Positions 16,370 to 23,957 of a stretch of DNA of 25,607 nucleotides are shown here, in pieces. Location of the stretch: IMG/VR virus record IMGVR_UViG_3300032084_000291, positions 1 to 25,607 of that record; one strand, given 5' to 3'. The DNA is from a virus. Position 1 is the first letter of the stretch. The number at the start of each line of letters is the position of its first letter. Made by a program: the position numbers and the translations under genes. The notes below the pieces were generated by a model that was given only the letters and a program-made list of their open reading frames with translations, ran no database searches and was not told the DNA's origin.

Positions 16370-16564
16370 TTGACTAAAATATCTAATGTTGAGTTCGAGT
16401 TAAACAATCGAATATCAAATGTGCATACACGAATAGAAAGCCACGAGGCGGTCTGTGCAGAGCGTTGGCTTGAAGTCATTAACAGGGTCAAACGACTGGA
16501 ACACTTTATAGTGGCTACACTGATTACTTTGGTAGTTGGTATGGCTGGAATTTTATTTGGATAA
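16370..16564 (+). CDS. Small membrane protein, possible holin (XhlA-like layout)
   Basis: A 64-aa protein with a soluble amphipathic N-terminal helix (about 5-42) and one C-terminal membrane segment (FIVATLITLVVGMAGILFG, 46-64). This matches the layout of haemolysin XhlA-type phage holins. The start is TTG at 16370, directly after the upstream stop, supported by GAGG at 16358-16361 with eight-base spacing; no ATG is available. Holin activity would fit a late gene, but no endolysin is recognisable nearby. Confidence 0.6.
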   Translation: MTKISNVEFELNNRISNVHTRIESHEAVCAERWLEVINRVKRLEHFIVATLITLVVGMAGILFG

Positions 16565-16580
16565 TTAAAGGAGAAAATAA

Positions 16581-18482
16581 TTGGCTTTACAAAAAATTAT
16601 TTTCAAACCAGGAATCAATAGAGAAGGCACGGACTATTCTAATGAGGGAGGTTGGTTTAATTCTAACCTCGTTCGTTTTCGTAAAGGGTTACCTGAAAAA
16701 ATTGGCGGGTGGCAAAAATCTACAACAAATACTTTTAAATCAACAGGTCGAGCACTTCATGCTTGGGTCAGTTTAGCAGGGACTAAATTTATTGGATTAG
16801 GTGCAACGTGGAAATATTACATATTAGAAGGTTCTAACTATTACGATATAACACCAATACGAGCTACAACTTCTGCTGGAGACGTGACTTTTTCCGCAAC
16901 AAACGGTGATGCGACTATTACCGTAGCAGACACGTCTCACGGAGCAGTTCAAAACGATTTTGTCACCTTTAGCGGTGCTGCTACTTTGGGTGGTTTAATC
17001 ACTGCCAATGTTTTAAACCAAGAATATCAAATAGCAACGATTGTAAACGCCAACAGTTACACCATTGAAGCCAAAAACACCGATGGCGATACAGTTACAG
17101 CAAACGCAAGTGACTCTGGGAACGGTGGAGGAAGTACGGTAGGTGCTTATCAAATTAACGTAGGGTTAGATGTTTACGTCCCTTCGACTGGTTGGGGAAT
17201 AGGAACATGGGGTTCTGGTACTTTTGGTAGTGCAGGAACATTAGGACTTACAAATCAGCTAAGACTTTGGTCTCATGATAATTTTGGTGAGGATTTAGTT
17301 ATTAACCCTAGAATGGGGGGCATTTATTATTGGGACACTAGTGCAAAAACATTGGGAACAGATAGAGCTGTTTCTTTATCTGATTTATCAGGGGCTAATT
17401 TACCGCCTACAAAAGCACTTCAGGTATTAGTAAGTGATATTGACCGACATGTTATTTGTTTCGGTGCAGATCCTTTAAACGATGGAGGAACAGCAAGAAC
17501 AGGAACACTAGACCCTATGTTCATTGCTTGGTCAGACCAAGAGAACATTACCGAATGGGAGCCCAAAGCAACCAATACTGCAGGTTCTTTTAGACTTTCA
17601 GCGGGTTCTGCTATCGTTGGGGCTGTTCGAGCTAGACAAGAAACTTTAGTTTGGACCGATACTTCTCTATACGCTATGAGTTTTATAGGTCAGCCTTTCA
17701 CTTTTAGTGTTAATTTAGTTAATGAAGGTGTTGGGCTAGTTGGACCAAATGCGATGATAAATTCACCAAAAGGTGTGTTTTGGATGGATAAAAAAGGTTT
17801 TTATAACTACGGCGGAAACATCCAACAGCTTCCTTGTAGTGTGGACGCTTATGTGTTTAATGATTTAAATCAAACACAAAATTATCAAATTTTTGGTTTT
17901 TTAAATAAAGCCTTTGATGAGGTCGGTTGGTTTTATTGTTCAGGGGACAGTACGGTATTAGACCGTTATGTTGTTTATAATTATGAAGAAGGAACATGGG
18001 TTATAGGAAACCTTACAAGAACCTGTTGGTTAGATGAGGGTATTTTTTCAGAACCAAAAGCAACTTATTCTAGTTCCGATGTTGGTTATTTATACGATCA
18101 TGAGACAGGGAATGATGCAGACGGCTCTGCAATGACCGATGTATTTATCGAGTCTAGTGATTTTGATATTGATCCTGCAGGAGAACAGTTCCAATTTATT
18201 AGTAAAATAATTCCTGATATAAAATTTACAGGTTCTGGCTCAACAGGAACAGGAGGACAAACCGCAGAGGTTGTTTTGAAAAAACGAAATTATCCTGGGG
18301 AAGACTTAACAACAGCAACAACGAGTTCTTGCACTTCTAATACAACTAAAATAGATACTCGAGTAAGAGGACGACAAGCTGTTTTACGGATACAATCTAA
18401 CGACGACGATACAACAAAAACAGGTATGAGTTTTAGGGTAGGCGCAATGCGTTTAGATATTAAACCCGATGGTATGCGTTAG
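16581..18482 (+). CDS. Tail hub / stabilisation protein (P22 gp10-like by position)
   Basis: A 633-aa beta-rich virion protein. The N-terminus IIFKPGINREGTDYSNEGGW followed by RFRKGLPEKIGGWQ is a recurrent start of large tail hub proteins in marine podoviruses. Later come repeated blade-like blocks with VFWMDKKGFYNYGG, FNDLNQTQNYQIFGFLNKAF and YNYEEGTWVIG, suggesting a beta-propeller or sandwich similar to P22 gp10 (packaged DNA stabilisation) or tail-tube B proteins. The start is TTG, with AGGAG at 16569-16573 and seven-base spacing. An inserted Gly/Ser/Thr-rich domain (about 95-185) interrupts the pattern. The stop overlaps the GTG start of the next gene. Confidence 0.75.
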   Translation: MALQKIIFKPGINREGTDYSNEGGWFNSNLVRFRKGLPEKIGGWQKSTTNTFKSTGRALHAWVSLAGTKFIGLGATWKYYILEGSNYYDITPIRATTSAGDVTFSATNGDATITVADTSHGAVQNDFVTFSGAATLGGLITANVLNQEYQIATIVNANSYTIEAKNTDGDTVTANASDSGNGGGSTVGAYQINVGLDVYVPSTGWGIGTWGSGTFGSAGTLGLTNQLRLWSHDNFGEDLVINPRMGGIYYWDTSAKTLGTDRAVSLSDLSGANLPPTKALQVLVSDIDRHVICFGADPLNDGGTARTGTLDPMFIAWSDQENITEWEPKATNTAGSFRLSAGSAIVGAVRARQETLVWTDTSLYAMSFIGQPFTFSVNLVNEGVGLVGPNAMINSPKGVFWMDKKGFYNYGGNIQQLPCSVDAYVFNDLNQTQNYQIFGFLNKAFDEVGWFYCSGDSTVLDRYVVYNYEEGTWVIGNLTRTCWLDEGIFSEPKATYSSSDVGYLYDHETGNDADGSAMTDVFIESSDFDIDPAGEQFQFISKIIPDIKFTGSGSTGTGGQTAEVVLKKRNYPGEDLTTATTSSCTSNTTKIDTRVRGRQAVLRIQSNDDDTTKTGMSFRVGAMRLDIKPDGMR

Positions 18483-18805
18483 TGGCTAGACTATTAGAAA
18501 CAAAACTTCCTGTAGCTTACGGAGAAATATCTCCAGAAATATTTAATCGTTTAGTTAGGGTTTTAGAACTTAGTTTAAATACAAAGGACGTAGATGCGAC
18601 TTTAAATGTTAATGAAACACAAAGAAACGAAAATAAATTTAATGCTGGCGATTTAATTTGGAATTTATCCACAAGTCAGTTACAACTATGGACAGGATCG
18701 AAATGGGTAGATATTTATGCAGGCTCAGAAGAAGGACTTCAGGCTTCTGGGGAAGTTGGGTCACTCACGGTTTCAACCAATGGAGCAACTGTAATATCTT
18801 TATAA
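18482..18805 (+). CDS. Small structural protein linked to the tail hub
   Basis: A 107-aa protein with a helical N-terminus (YGEISPEIFNRLVRVLELSL) and a beta segment GDLIWNLSTSQLQLWTGSKW, a pattern found in many phage fibre or hub accessory proteins. The start is GTG at 18482, sharing its first base with the hub stop (TAGTG), so it is translationally coupled. No membrane or signal segment. Probable tail-associated component; role inferred. Confidence 0.68.
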   Translation: MARLLETKLPVAYGEISPEIFNRLVRVLELSLNTKDVDATLNVNETQRNENKFNAGDLIWNLSTSQLQLWTGSKWVDIYAGSEEGLQASGEVGSLTVSTNGATVISL

Positions 18806-18814
18806 GGAGATAAA

Positions 18815-19024
18815 ATGCCAAAGAAAAAGAAAAAAAGCGGTAAGAAGTACCACACTACAAAAGACGGCAGACGGGCTAAAAGGGGTCTTTATTATAATAT
18901 AAATAAAAAGAGGAAGTCTGGTAAGAAAATGCGTAAAAAAGGCGCTAAAGGCGCTCCTACGGCTGCCGCTTTTAAAAAATCAGCTAAAACAGCTAAGAAA
19001 AAGAAAACAAAAAAGAAAAAGTAA
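18815..19024 (+). CDS. Lys-rich small basic phage protein (1)
   Basis: The 69 residues are almost half Lys or Arg (MPKKKKKSGKKYHTTKDGRR, then GLYYNINKKRKSGKKMRKK). I recall the DGRRAKRGLYYNINKRRKAG layout as a conserved small phage protein. Likely nucleic-acid binding by charge alone; possibly an internal packaged protein. AGGAG at 18805-18809, five-base spacing. The stop overlaps the next start (TAATG). Confidence 0.72.
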   Translation: MPKKKKKSGKKYHTTKDGRRAKRGLYYNINKKRKSGKKMRKKGAKGAPTAAAFKKSAKTAKKKKTKKKK

Positions 19025-19179
19025 TGAAAGTAAAAGCACCAAAAGGGTTTCATTGGATGAAACAAAAAAGAGGATCCCCTAAGTTGATGAAACATACGGG
19101 TAAATATAAACCGCATAAGGGCGCAAGTCTTTATGCAAATTTTGATGTTCAAAAAACACATGGCAGCAAAAAAGCGTAA
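19024..19179 (+). CDS. Lys-rich small basic phage protein (2), 51 aa
   Basis: A 51-aa frame between the two other basic genes, coding MKVKAPKGFHWMKQKRGSPK then LMKHTGKYKPHKGASLYANF and DVQKTHGSKKA. The KAPKGFHWM, PHKGASL and VQKTH parts recall a conserved small protein of marine phages. It starts on the last base of the previous stop (19024) and overlaps the next gene by 20 bp. The tight packing and family-like sequence make it a credible gene although it is short and lacks a clear ribosome site. Function unknown; DNA or RNA binding is suggested by charge. Confidence 0.65.
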   Translation: MKVKAPKGFHWMKQKRGSPKLMKHTGKYKPHKGASLYANFDVQKTHGSKKA

Positions 19180-19432
19180 AAAGACTAAACCGATAAGAAG
19201 AACGACTAAAGGTAAAAACGCTAATTATCGTTCAACTAAGTCTGGTGCGGGAATGACCGCAAAAGGTAGAAAAAGATATAATAAGAAAAATAAAAGTAAT
19301 TTAAAAGCACCTGTTACAGGCAAAGTTAAAAAAGGCAGCAAAGCCGCAAAAAGACGTAAGTCTTTTTGTGCTCGGTCAAAAGGATGGACGGGCAAAAGAG
19401 GCAAAGCTGCTAGAAGAAGATGGAAATGTTAA
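19160..19432 (+). CDS. Small basic phage protein (3), DUF6321-like
   Basis: A 90-aa very basic protein with the family-like run YRSTKSGAGMTAKGRKRYNK, VTGKVKKGSKAAKRRKSFC and ARSKGWTGKRGKAARRRWKC. I recognise this as the DUF6321-type protein found in many marine phages; its function is unknown. Two Cys (SFCARS and the C-terminal WKC) are kept. I chose the ATG at 19160 because family members start MAAKKRKK-like; upstream in-frame ATGs at 19133 and 19145 lie within the 51-aa gene. The SNase gene begins immediately after the stop. Confidence 0.78.
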   Translation: MAAKKRKKTKPIRRTTKGKNANYRSTKSGAGMTAKGRKRYNKKNKSNLKAPVTGKVKKGSKAAKRRKSFCARSKGWTGKRGKAARRRWKC

Positions 19433-19861
19433 ATGTACGAATATAACTGTGAAATTAAACGAGTCGTTGACGGCGATACTGTTGATGTAATTATTGATCT
19501 GGGTTTCGATATATTTTACAAAAGTCGAGTTCGTTTATACGGTATAGACACACCTGAATCTAGGACTAGAAACAAGGATGAAAAAGTTAGAGGACTGATG
19601 AGTAAACAGTATTTAATAGATGAGTTAGAAAAAGGACAAGTTGTTATAAAAACTTATAAAGATAAAAAAGGTAAGTTTGGTAGAGTATTGGGCGAAATGT
19701 ATGTTGGCGATAAAAACATAAACCTAATGATGGTTGACGATCATATGGCGGTAGAATATAAGGGACAAAATAAAAAAGAAATTGAAGAAGAACATATAGT
19801 TAACAGAAAGGTGTTAATAGAAAAAGGCAAGTTTGATCCAGAAACGGTAGAAAAGGAGTAG
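19433..19861 (+). CDS. Thermonuclease (SNase/micrococcal nuclease family)
   Basis: A 142-aa OB-fold nuclease cutting DNA and RNA with Ca2+. Key family elements are present: VVDGDTVDV (11-19), RLYGIDTPES with R34, D39 and E42, and FGRVLGEM with R84, matching the Arg-Glu-Arg active set of Staphylococcus nuclease. No signal peptide, so it acts in the infected cell or the virion rather than being secreted by Sec. The start follows the basic protein stop with no gap and no Shine-Dalgarno site. It could degrade host DNA, process DNA or act as a packaged enzyme. Confidence 0.88.
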   Translation: MYEYNCEIKRVVDGDTVDVIIDLGFDIFYKSRVRLYGIDTPESRTRNKDEKVRGLMSKQYLIDELEKGQVVIKTYKDKKGKFGRVLGEMYVGDKNINLMMVDDHMAVEYKGQNKKEIEEEHIVNRKVLIEKGKFDPETVEKE

Positions 19862-19863
19862 TT

Positions 19864-20244
19864 ATGAACGATGAAAGAGATTATCACCCTAGCGGAAGAT
19901 TCGGAGGCGATATGGATCGCAATGAAGTCGAAATGGATCTCAGCAAGTTTATGGCAATGGTTGAAGAAATCGGGGCTTTAAAAGATAAAATTCGAGATTT
20001 AGAAGATAAGAAAAATGATAACCCTTTCCAAAAGTTTATTTTTGTTGCACAAGCTATAGACAGCTGGCGGATTATTCCTAGAGCATTTTTAGCGGTGTAT
20101 ATGTATTTGCTTTATTACACAACTTTTTGGTTTATGGATTTACCAGATCCTAGCTTTGAACAATCAGGTTTAATTTCCATTGTTGTTGGCGCAGGTGCTG
20201 CATGGTTTGGACTCTATACAAACAGCCATAAGGGTAAAAAATGA
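19864..20244 (+). CDS. Two-span membrane protein, holin-like
   Basis: A 126-aa protein with an acidic coiled-coil-like N-terminus (about 20-50) and two membrane segments (about 73-92, RAFLAVYMYLLYYTTFWFM, and 102-118, GLISIVVGAGAAWFGLY) joined by a short DLPDPSFEQS loop; a basic tail (HKGKK) follows. The layout fits a holin with both ends in the cytoplasm, and I recall VVGAGAAWFGLY in marine phage membrane proteins. AGGAG at 19854-19858, five-base spacing. Its stop overlaps the next start (ATGA). No endolysin is seen beside it, so lysis function is inferred. Confidence 0.65.
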   Translation: MNDERDYHPSGRFGGDMDRNEVEMDLSKFMAMVEEIGALKDKIRDLEDKKNDNPFQKFIFVAQAIDSWRIIPRAFLAVYMYLLYYTTFWFMDLPDPSFEQSGLISIVVGAGAAWFGLYTNSHKGKK

Positions 20245-20423
20245 AAATATTTTTAACTGAATACAAAATAGGAAAAGAAATACTTGATGGTCCTGTTATC
20301 GCAGCGGATTCTTTTGAAGAAGCAGAAGAAGAAGCTCAAGTTTATAATTTGATAGTCGTTGGTATGTTAGATGTTTATGTTTTAGAACCTTCAGAAACGA
20401 GTATAGACAGAGTATTGCATTGA
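20241..20423 (+). CDS. Small phage protein of unknown function
   Basis: A 60-aa alpha/beta protein (MKIFLTEYKIGKEILDGPVI, then DSFEEAEEEAQVYNLIVVGM). The strand-loop-strand-helix-strand order with an FEEAE helix is a recurrent small phage protein of unknown function. It is coupled on both sides: ATGA with the membrane protein and TTGA with the secreted protein downstream. Soluble, acidic. Confidence 0.68.
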   Translation: MKIFLTEYKIGKEILDGPVIAADSFEEAEEEAQVYNLIVVGMLDVYVLEPSETSIDRVLH

Positions 20424-21604
20424 TTAGATATATTAAATACATTCCTTTTTTATTTCTACTAGGTTTGACGCAACCGTCTTACGCAGATCAAACTGGTGAT
20501 TGCACAGCGGGTTCTCAGTATTGTGAACAAAATTCGATGACTACTACATCGGCTACGACCACAACAAACACCAACACCAATACAAACACAAATACGAATA
20601 CCAACACAAACACCAACACAAACACGAATAATAATACCAACACAACTACTGCAACGAACACGAATACGAACACCAACAACAATACAAATAATAACACGAA
20701 CACGAATACTTCGACATCAACAGCAACGAACACAAATAACAACACGAATACGAACACGAATACTTCGACATCAACAGCAACGAACACCAATAACAACACT
20801 TCGACATCAACAGCAACGAACACCAATAACAACACTTCGACATCAACAGCAACGAACACCAATAACAACACAAACACCAGTACATCGACAAACACAAACA
20901 CAAATAACAATAACAATAACAATACCAGTACATCGACCAATACAAACAACAATAACAACACGTCGACAAGTACAAACACCAATACAAACAACAATAACAA
21001 CACGTCGATTTCTAATAACACAAACGTAAATAAGAACGAGTCGAACTCAAACTCAAACGTAAAAACAGACAATAAAAACGTTAATGAAAATACCAGCACT
21101 TCTGACAACACCAATCGAAACATTAATGAATCAAAGTCTGAACAAACTATTAATCAAAACATCACGACTAAAGCACCGCCTGCTTCTGCGATTGCTCCTT
21201 CTATAATGAGCTATAGTCAAGACCTATGTACTGTAGGTCGTTCTGGCGCATTTCAAGGACAGGTATTTGGTTTATCGGCTGGAAGAACAGTCAGAGACGA
21301 AAACTGTGAACGATTAAAATTAGGTAAATACCTATACGACATGGGCATGAAAGTCGCAGCAGTTGCTATTATGTGCCAAGATGTAAGAGTATTTAGTGCG
21401 ATGTATATGGCTGGTACTCCCTGCCCGTATGAAGGAAAAATAGGCGAAGAAGCAAGAGTAGCATGGGCTGCTAATCCTAAAGATCGACCAGATTATAAAG
21501 AAGCAAAAGCCAGTTATGTTGCCAAATGCGTTAGAACAGAAAACTCGGCTGGACAAAATAAATCAAGACTGACTTGTAAGCGTGAGTTTGATAAGGGCAG
21601 TTAG
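20420..21604 (+). CDS. Secreted Asn/Thr-repeat protein with C-terminal Cys-rich domain
   Basis: A 394-aa exported protein. The TTG start at 20420 (overlapping the upstream stop as TTGA) gives a clean Sec signal peptide: MIRYIKYIPFLFLLGLTQPS then YA|DQ, cleaved after A22. Residues 41 to about 210 are nearly pure Asn and Thr (NTNTNT, with NTSTSTATNTNN units), grading into a Lys/Glu/Asn segment. From 251 a compact domain follows: APPASAIAPSIMSYSQDLCT, then RDENCERLKLGKYLYDMGMK and VAAVAIMCQDVRVF, with six Cys that could form disulphides in the periplasm or outside. I recall similar C-terminal domains in marine phage proteins but know no function. A phage gene for an exported stalk-plus-head protein suggests a cell-surface or exclusion role. 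Overlaps the next secreted-protein gene by 23 bp. Confidence 0.78.
   Translation: MIRYIKYIPFLFLLGLTQPSYADQTGDCTAGSQYCEQNSMTTTSATTTTNTNTNTNTNTNTNTNTNTNTNNNTNTTTATNTNTNTNNNTNNNTNTNTSTSTATNTNNNTNTNTNTSTSTATNTNNNTSTSTATNTNNNTSTSTATNTNNNTNTSTSTNTNTNNNNNNNTSTSTNTNNNNNTSTSTNTNTNNNNNTSISNNTNVNKNESNSNSNVKTDNKNVNENTSTSDNTNRNINESKSEQTINQNITTKAPPASAIAPSIMSYSQDLCTVGRSGAFQGQVFGLSAGRTVRDENCERLKLGKYLYDMGMKVAAVAIMCQDVRVFSAMYMAGTPCPYEGKIGEEARVAWAANPKDRPDYKEAKASYVAKCVRTENSAGQNKSRLTCKREFDKGS
20560..21020 (+). repeat. Low-complexity AAC/ACN repeat tract encoding Asn/Thr
   Basis: About 460 bp of alternating Asn and Thr codons. A near-identical unit (ACTTCGACATCAACAGCAAC and flank) begins at 20708, 20762, 20798 and 20834; the last three have an exact 36-bp period, giving a 12-residue protein repeat. 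The strong strand asymmetry makes long spurious reverse-strand frames. Confidence 0.85.
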
Positions 21605-23948
21605 TCTATTTGCATTATTATTTGTACCTACAGTCAATGCAGGTTATATCTATGAAGCAAATCAATCTTTAATTGATCTAACAAGCGAAAGTAACACAAC
21701 CAATATGGGCGTTGGCGATGACCAAGTATCGTCTGCGTTTAATTTAGATTTTACATTTACATTTTATGGTGAGGATTTTACATCTGCTAGAATGGCAACC
21801 AATGGTTGTCTACACTTTGGGTCGACAGGAGGTTATTGTAATGACTACACACCTGATCCTTTAGCGGGACAACATACTTACACCTTATATCCTTTTTGGA
21901 CTGATTTAATACGAGACAACGGCTCCAGTGTTCTCGCTAGAAACTTTACAGATAAAGCTGTATTTGGTTGGTATAACTTACGAGAATACAACAGAAGTGG
22001 CTCAGATAACTCTTTTGAAGTCATATTATGGAAGTCAGACGACAGCTTTGAGTTTCGTTATGGCGGTTTAGATGTTATCAATCACGATGTATTAATCGGT
22101 GAACAAGGAAGCTCAAGCGAATCATACACTTATTTGTATCACGATGAATGCGGTACAGGCTCAACGAATGTCGCTGGCGTTTGTGTCAATACCAACTGGA
22201 ACGACACTTCTTTTAATACTTTGCTAGAAAATGGCGGAAGTTTATACGGTGTGGGTTCTGGTAATGGGTTAGACTGTAGCAATCCCCTAAATGATACCGC
22301 ATGTACTGGTTACCAAGCAGCTTTTTTAACTCAACAGTGTGATTTAGATGGATTGTATTCTACTCAATGTCCTAACTATTGGGACGATTTGTTTGATTAT
22401 GAGTGTGCTTTGGACTCGCAGTATTCGCCAGCTTGTGCTGGATATATGGTCGAAACTTTTGTCGAGGATGCCTATTATCAAGACGATATGTATGGGTATG
22501 ACACTTACGAAGACGATCAGTATGGTTATTCTGACCCTTTCCAAGAAGATTATTACTTTGAAGAAGACCCTGTCTATATTACTGAGCTACAGGGGATAGA
22601 ACATTACGAAGATGAGTTTTATTTTGAAGAACCCTATTACGAAGAAGAACTGTATTACGAAGAAACACTTTATTTTGAAGAAGAATACCTTGAACCTTTT
22701 GTAGAAGAGTTTGACACATTACCTGAAGAAATTTTTATTCCATTAAGTTATATCGAAGAAGAACCTTATATAGAACAGCTATATGAGGAAATATTATTGG
22801 TGGAAGAATATTATCAAACAGATTATGATCTTCCAGTATTAGAAGATATTTTATTAGATCATTTTGAACATGAAGAATTTATTGAAGAAACTTTTGAAGA
22901 GGACTCTGTAGAATTTTTAGAATTTGAAACAATAGAAGAACTGGAGGAGTGGATTGAACAAGAAGAAACGGAGGAAATACTTGAGGAACTTGCTGTTTTA
23001 TCTGATGATGAAGATGGAGACTTGGAGGATTCGGAGACAGTTGAGGAAGAAATACAAGACCGAGAAGAAGATATCGAACTTGTTGTCGCGGAGAATGAAG
23101 AAAAGAAAAACAACAAAAGAGCAGAACAATTAAACGTTGTAGCTAACAGTATTCTTGCGGCAAGCAATAGTGTAAGCGGAACAACAGCTGGAACGTCGGC
23201 ACAAGCAACAGGAATGTCTGCGTCTTCAGGCGGTTCTTTTTCTACAACAACGTCTTCACAAGCAAACGCAGTGACTTCTTCAGTGTCTGGAGGAACGGTT
23301 AGTATCAGTAACTCCCCCAGTATCTCTGCTCAAGTTGCAAGTTCCGCAATACAAACACAACAAGTTTTATCAATGAGTGCTAATACTACTGCTATAGGTA
23401 ACAATAATACCGCAGTTGGTCAAACGGACTCAAATACTATAGGTAACAATAATACCGCAGTTGGCGGCTCAACAACAGTTGCCTCTAACACCTCAGCAAA
23501 TACAGGGACTTCAGGCAATACTAGCGGTACTCAAAACGTAGCAGTTGGTCAAAACGACTCAAACACTAGTGGTTCTCAAAATACCGCAGTAGGTTCAATG
23601 GAGTTAGAGATTGATACAGCGATGTCTGAAATGCCCGCTTCAGAAGCTGATTTAATTGCCGATCAAATCGTTGCTCAAAATATAGAGAATCAACAAGAAG
23701 AATTAGAACAACAGCAACAAGAAACAGGTGAGTATGGTGATGAAGCACAACTGATTGCTTATATGGGTTTTGTTCCTGGCTTTAGTGCTTATAGCCAAGT
23801 AGAGGTGCCACAACCTAGCGTTTGGTATGAGCCTGAGTTAATATATACTAATGTTAATATCCCAGATAATAACTCAGCGTTTCGTGGGTTATATGGTGAA
23901 AGTTTAACTGGGATGAACGATATAATAAAAATGCAACCTAACTTATAG
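21582..23948 (+). CDS. Large secreted acidic protein with YadA-head-like repeats
   Basis: A 788-aa exported protein. GTG at 21582 (TTG at 21588 is the alternative) gives a signal peptide MSLIRAVSLFALLFVPTVNA cut before GYIY. Residues 21-210 form a beta domain (FNLDFTFTFYGEDFTSARMA, TNGCLHF) like nidogen-type or similar extracellular domains. Residues 232-290 hold Cys repeats of the type CDLDGLYSTQCPNYWD. Residues 294-505 are extremely Glu/Asp/Tyr-rich. After a Ser/Thr/Ala linker, 604-680 carry AIGNNNTAVGQ-like repeats resembling the YadA adhesin head. The C-terminus is a separate conserved-looking block (PSVWYEPELIYTNVNIPDNN). No C-terminal anchor is evident. It overlaps the previous secreted-protein gene, so both are made together; an adhesin or surface protein is the natural guess, not proven. 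Confidence 0.78.
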   Translation: MSLIRAVSLFALLFVPTVNAGYIYEANQSLIDLTSESNTTNMGVGDDQVSSAFNLDFTFTFYGEDFTSARMATNGCLHFGSTGGYCNDYTPDPLAGQHTYTLYPFWTDLIRDNGSSVLARNFTDKAVFGWYNLREYNRSGSDNSFEVILWKSDDSFEFRYGGLDVINHDVLIGEQGSSSESYTYLYHDECGTGSTNVAGVCVNTNWNDTSFNTLLENGGSLYGVGSGNGLDCSNPLNDTACTGYQAAFLTQQCDLDGLYSTQCPNYWDDLFDYECALDSQYSPACAGYMVETFVEDAYYQDDMYGYDTYEDDQYGYSDPFQEDYYFEEDPVYITELQGIEHYEDEFYFEEPYYEEELYYEETLYFEEEYLEPFVEEFDTLPEEIFIPLSYIEEEPYIEQLYEEILLVEEYYQTDYDLPVLEDILLDHFEHEEFIEETFEEDSVEFLEFETIEELEEWIEQEETEEILEELAVLSDDEDGDLEDSETVEEEIQDREEDIELVVAENEEKKNNKRAEQLNVVANSILAASNSVSGTTAGTSAQATGMSASSGGSFSTTTSSQANAVTSSVSGGTVSISNSPSISAQVASSAIQTQQVLSMSANTTAIGNNNTAVGQTDSNTIGNNNTAVGGSTTVASNTSANTGTSGNTSGTQNVAVGQNDSNTSGSQNTAVGSMELEIDTAMSEMPASEADLIADQIVAQNIENQQEELEQQQQETGEYGDEAQLIAYMGFVPGFSAYSQVEVPQPSVWYEPELIYTNVNIPDNNSAFRGLYGESLTGMNDIIKMQPNL
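23392..23464 (+). repeat. Exact 28-bp direct repeats in the YadA-like region
   Basis: Copies at 23392-23419 and 23437-23464 are identical (period 45 bp) and encode the AIGNNNTAVG/TIGNNNTAVG units. More diverged units continue to about 23600. Sequence identity suggests recent duplication or gene conversion. Confidence 0.88.
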
Positions 23949-23957
23949 AGGAATAAT

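Noticed and set aside
20646-20987. 113-aa reverse-strand Cys/Tyr-rich frame
   Set aside because: Another shadow of the same low-complexity tract in a different phase.
20560-21020. Possible CRISPR array or tandem-repeat origin
   Set aside because: Repeats are in frame, keep Asn/Thr coding, have no unique spacers, and lie within a gene with a signal peptide.
20515-21123. 202-aa reverse-strand frame rich in Leu, Val and Phe, looking like a membrane protein
   Set aside because: It is the exact shadow of the Asn/Thr repeat tract; complement of AAC/ACA codons reads as Val/Leu/Phe. No ribosome site and wholly nested in a well-supported gene.
22859-23167. Reverse-strand Ser-rich frame
   Set aside because: Shadow of the Glu/Asp-rich block; GAA/GAG complements read as Ser/Phe-type codons. 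No start context.
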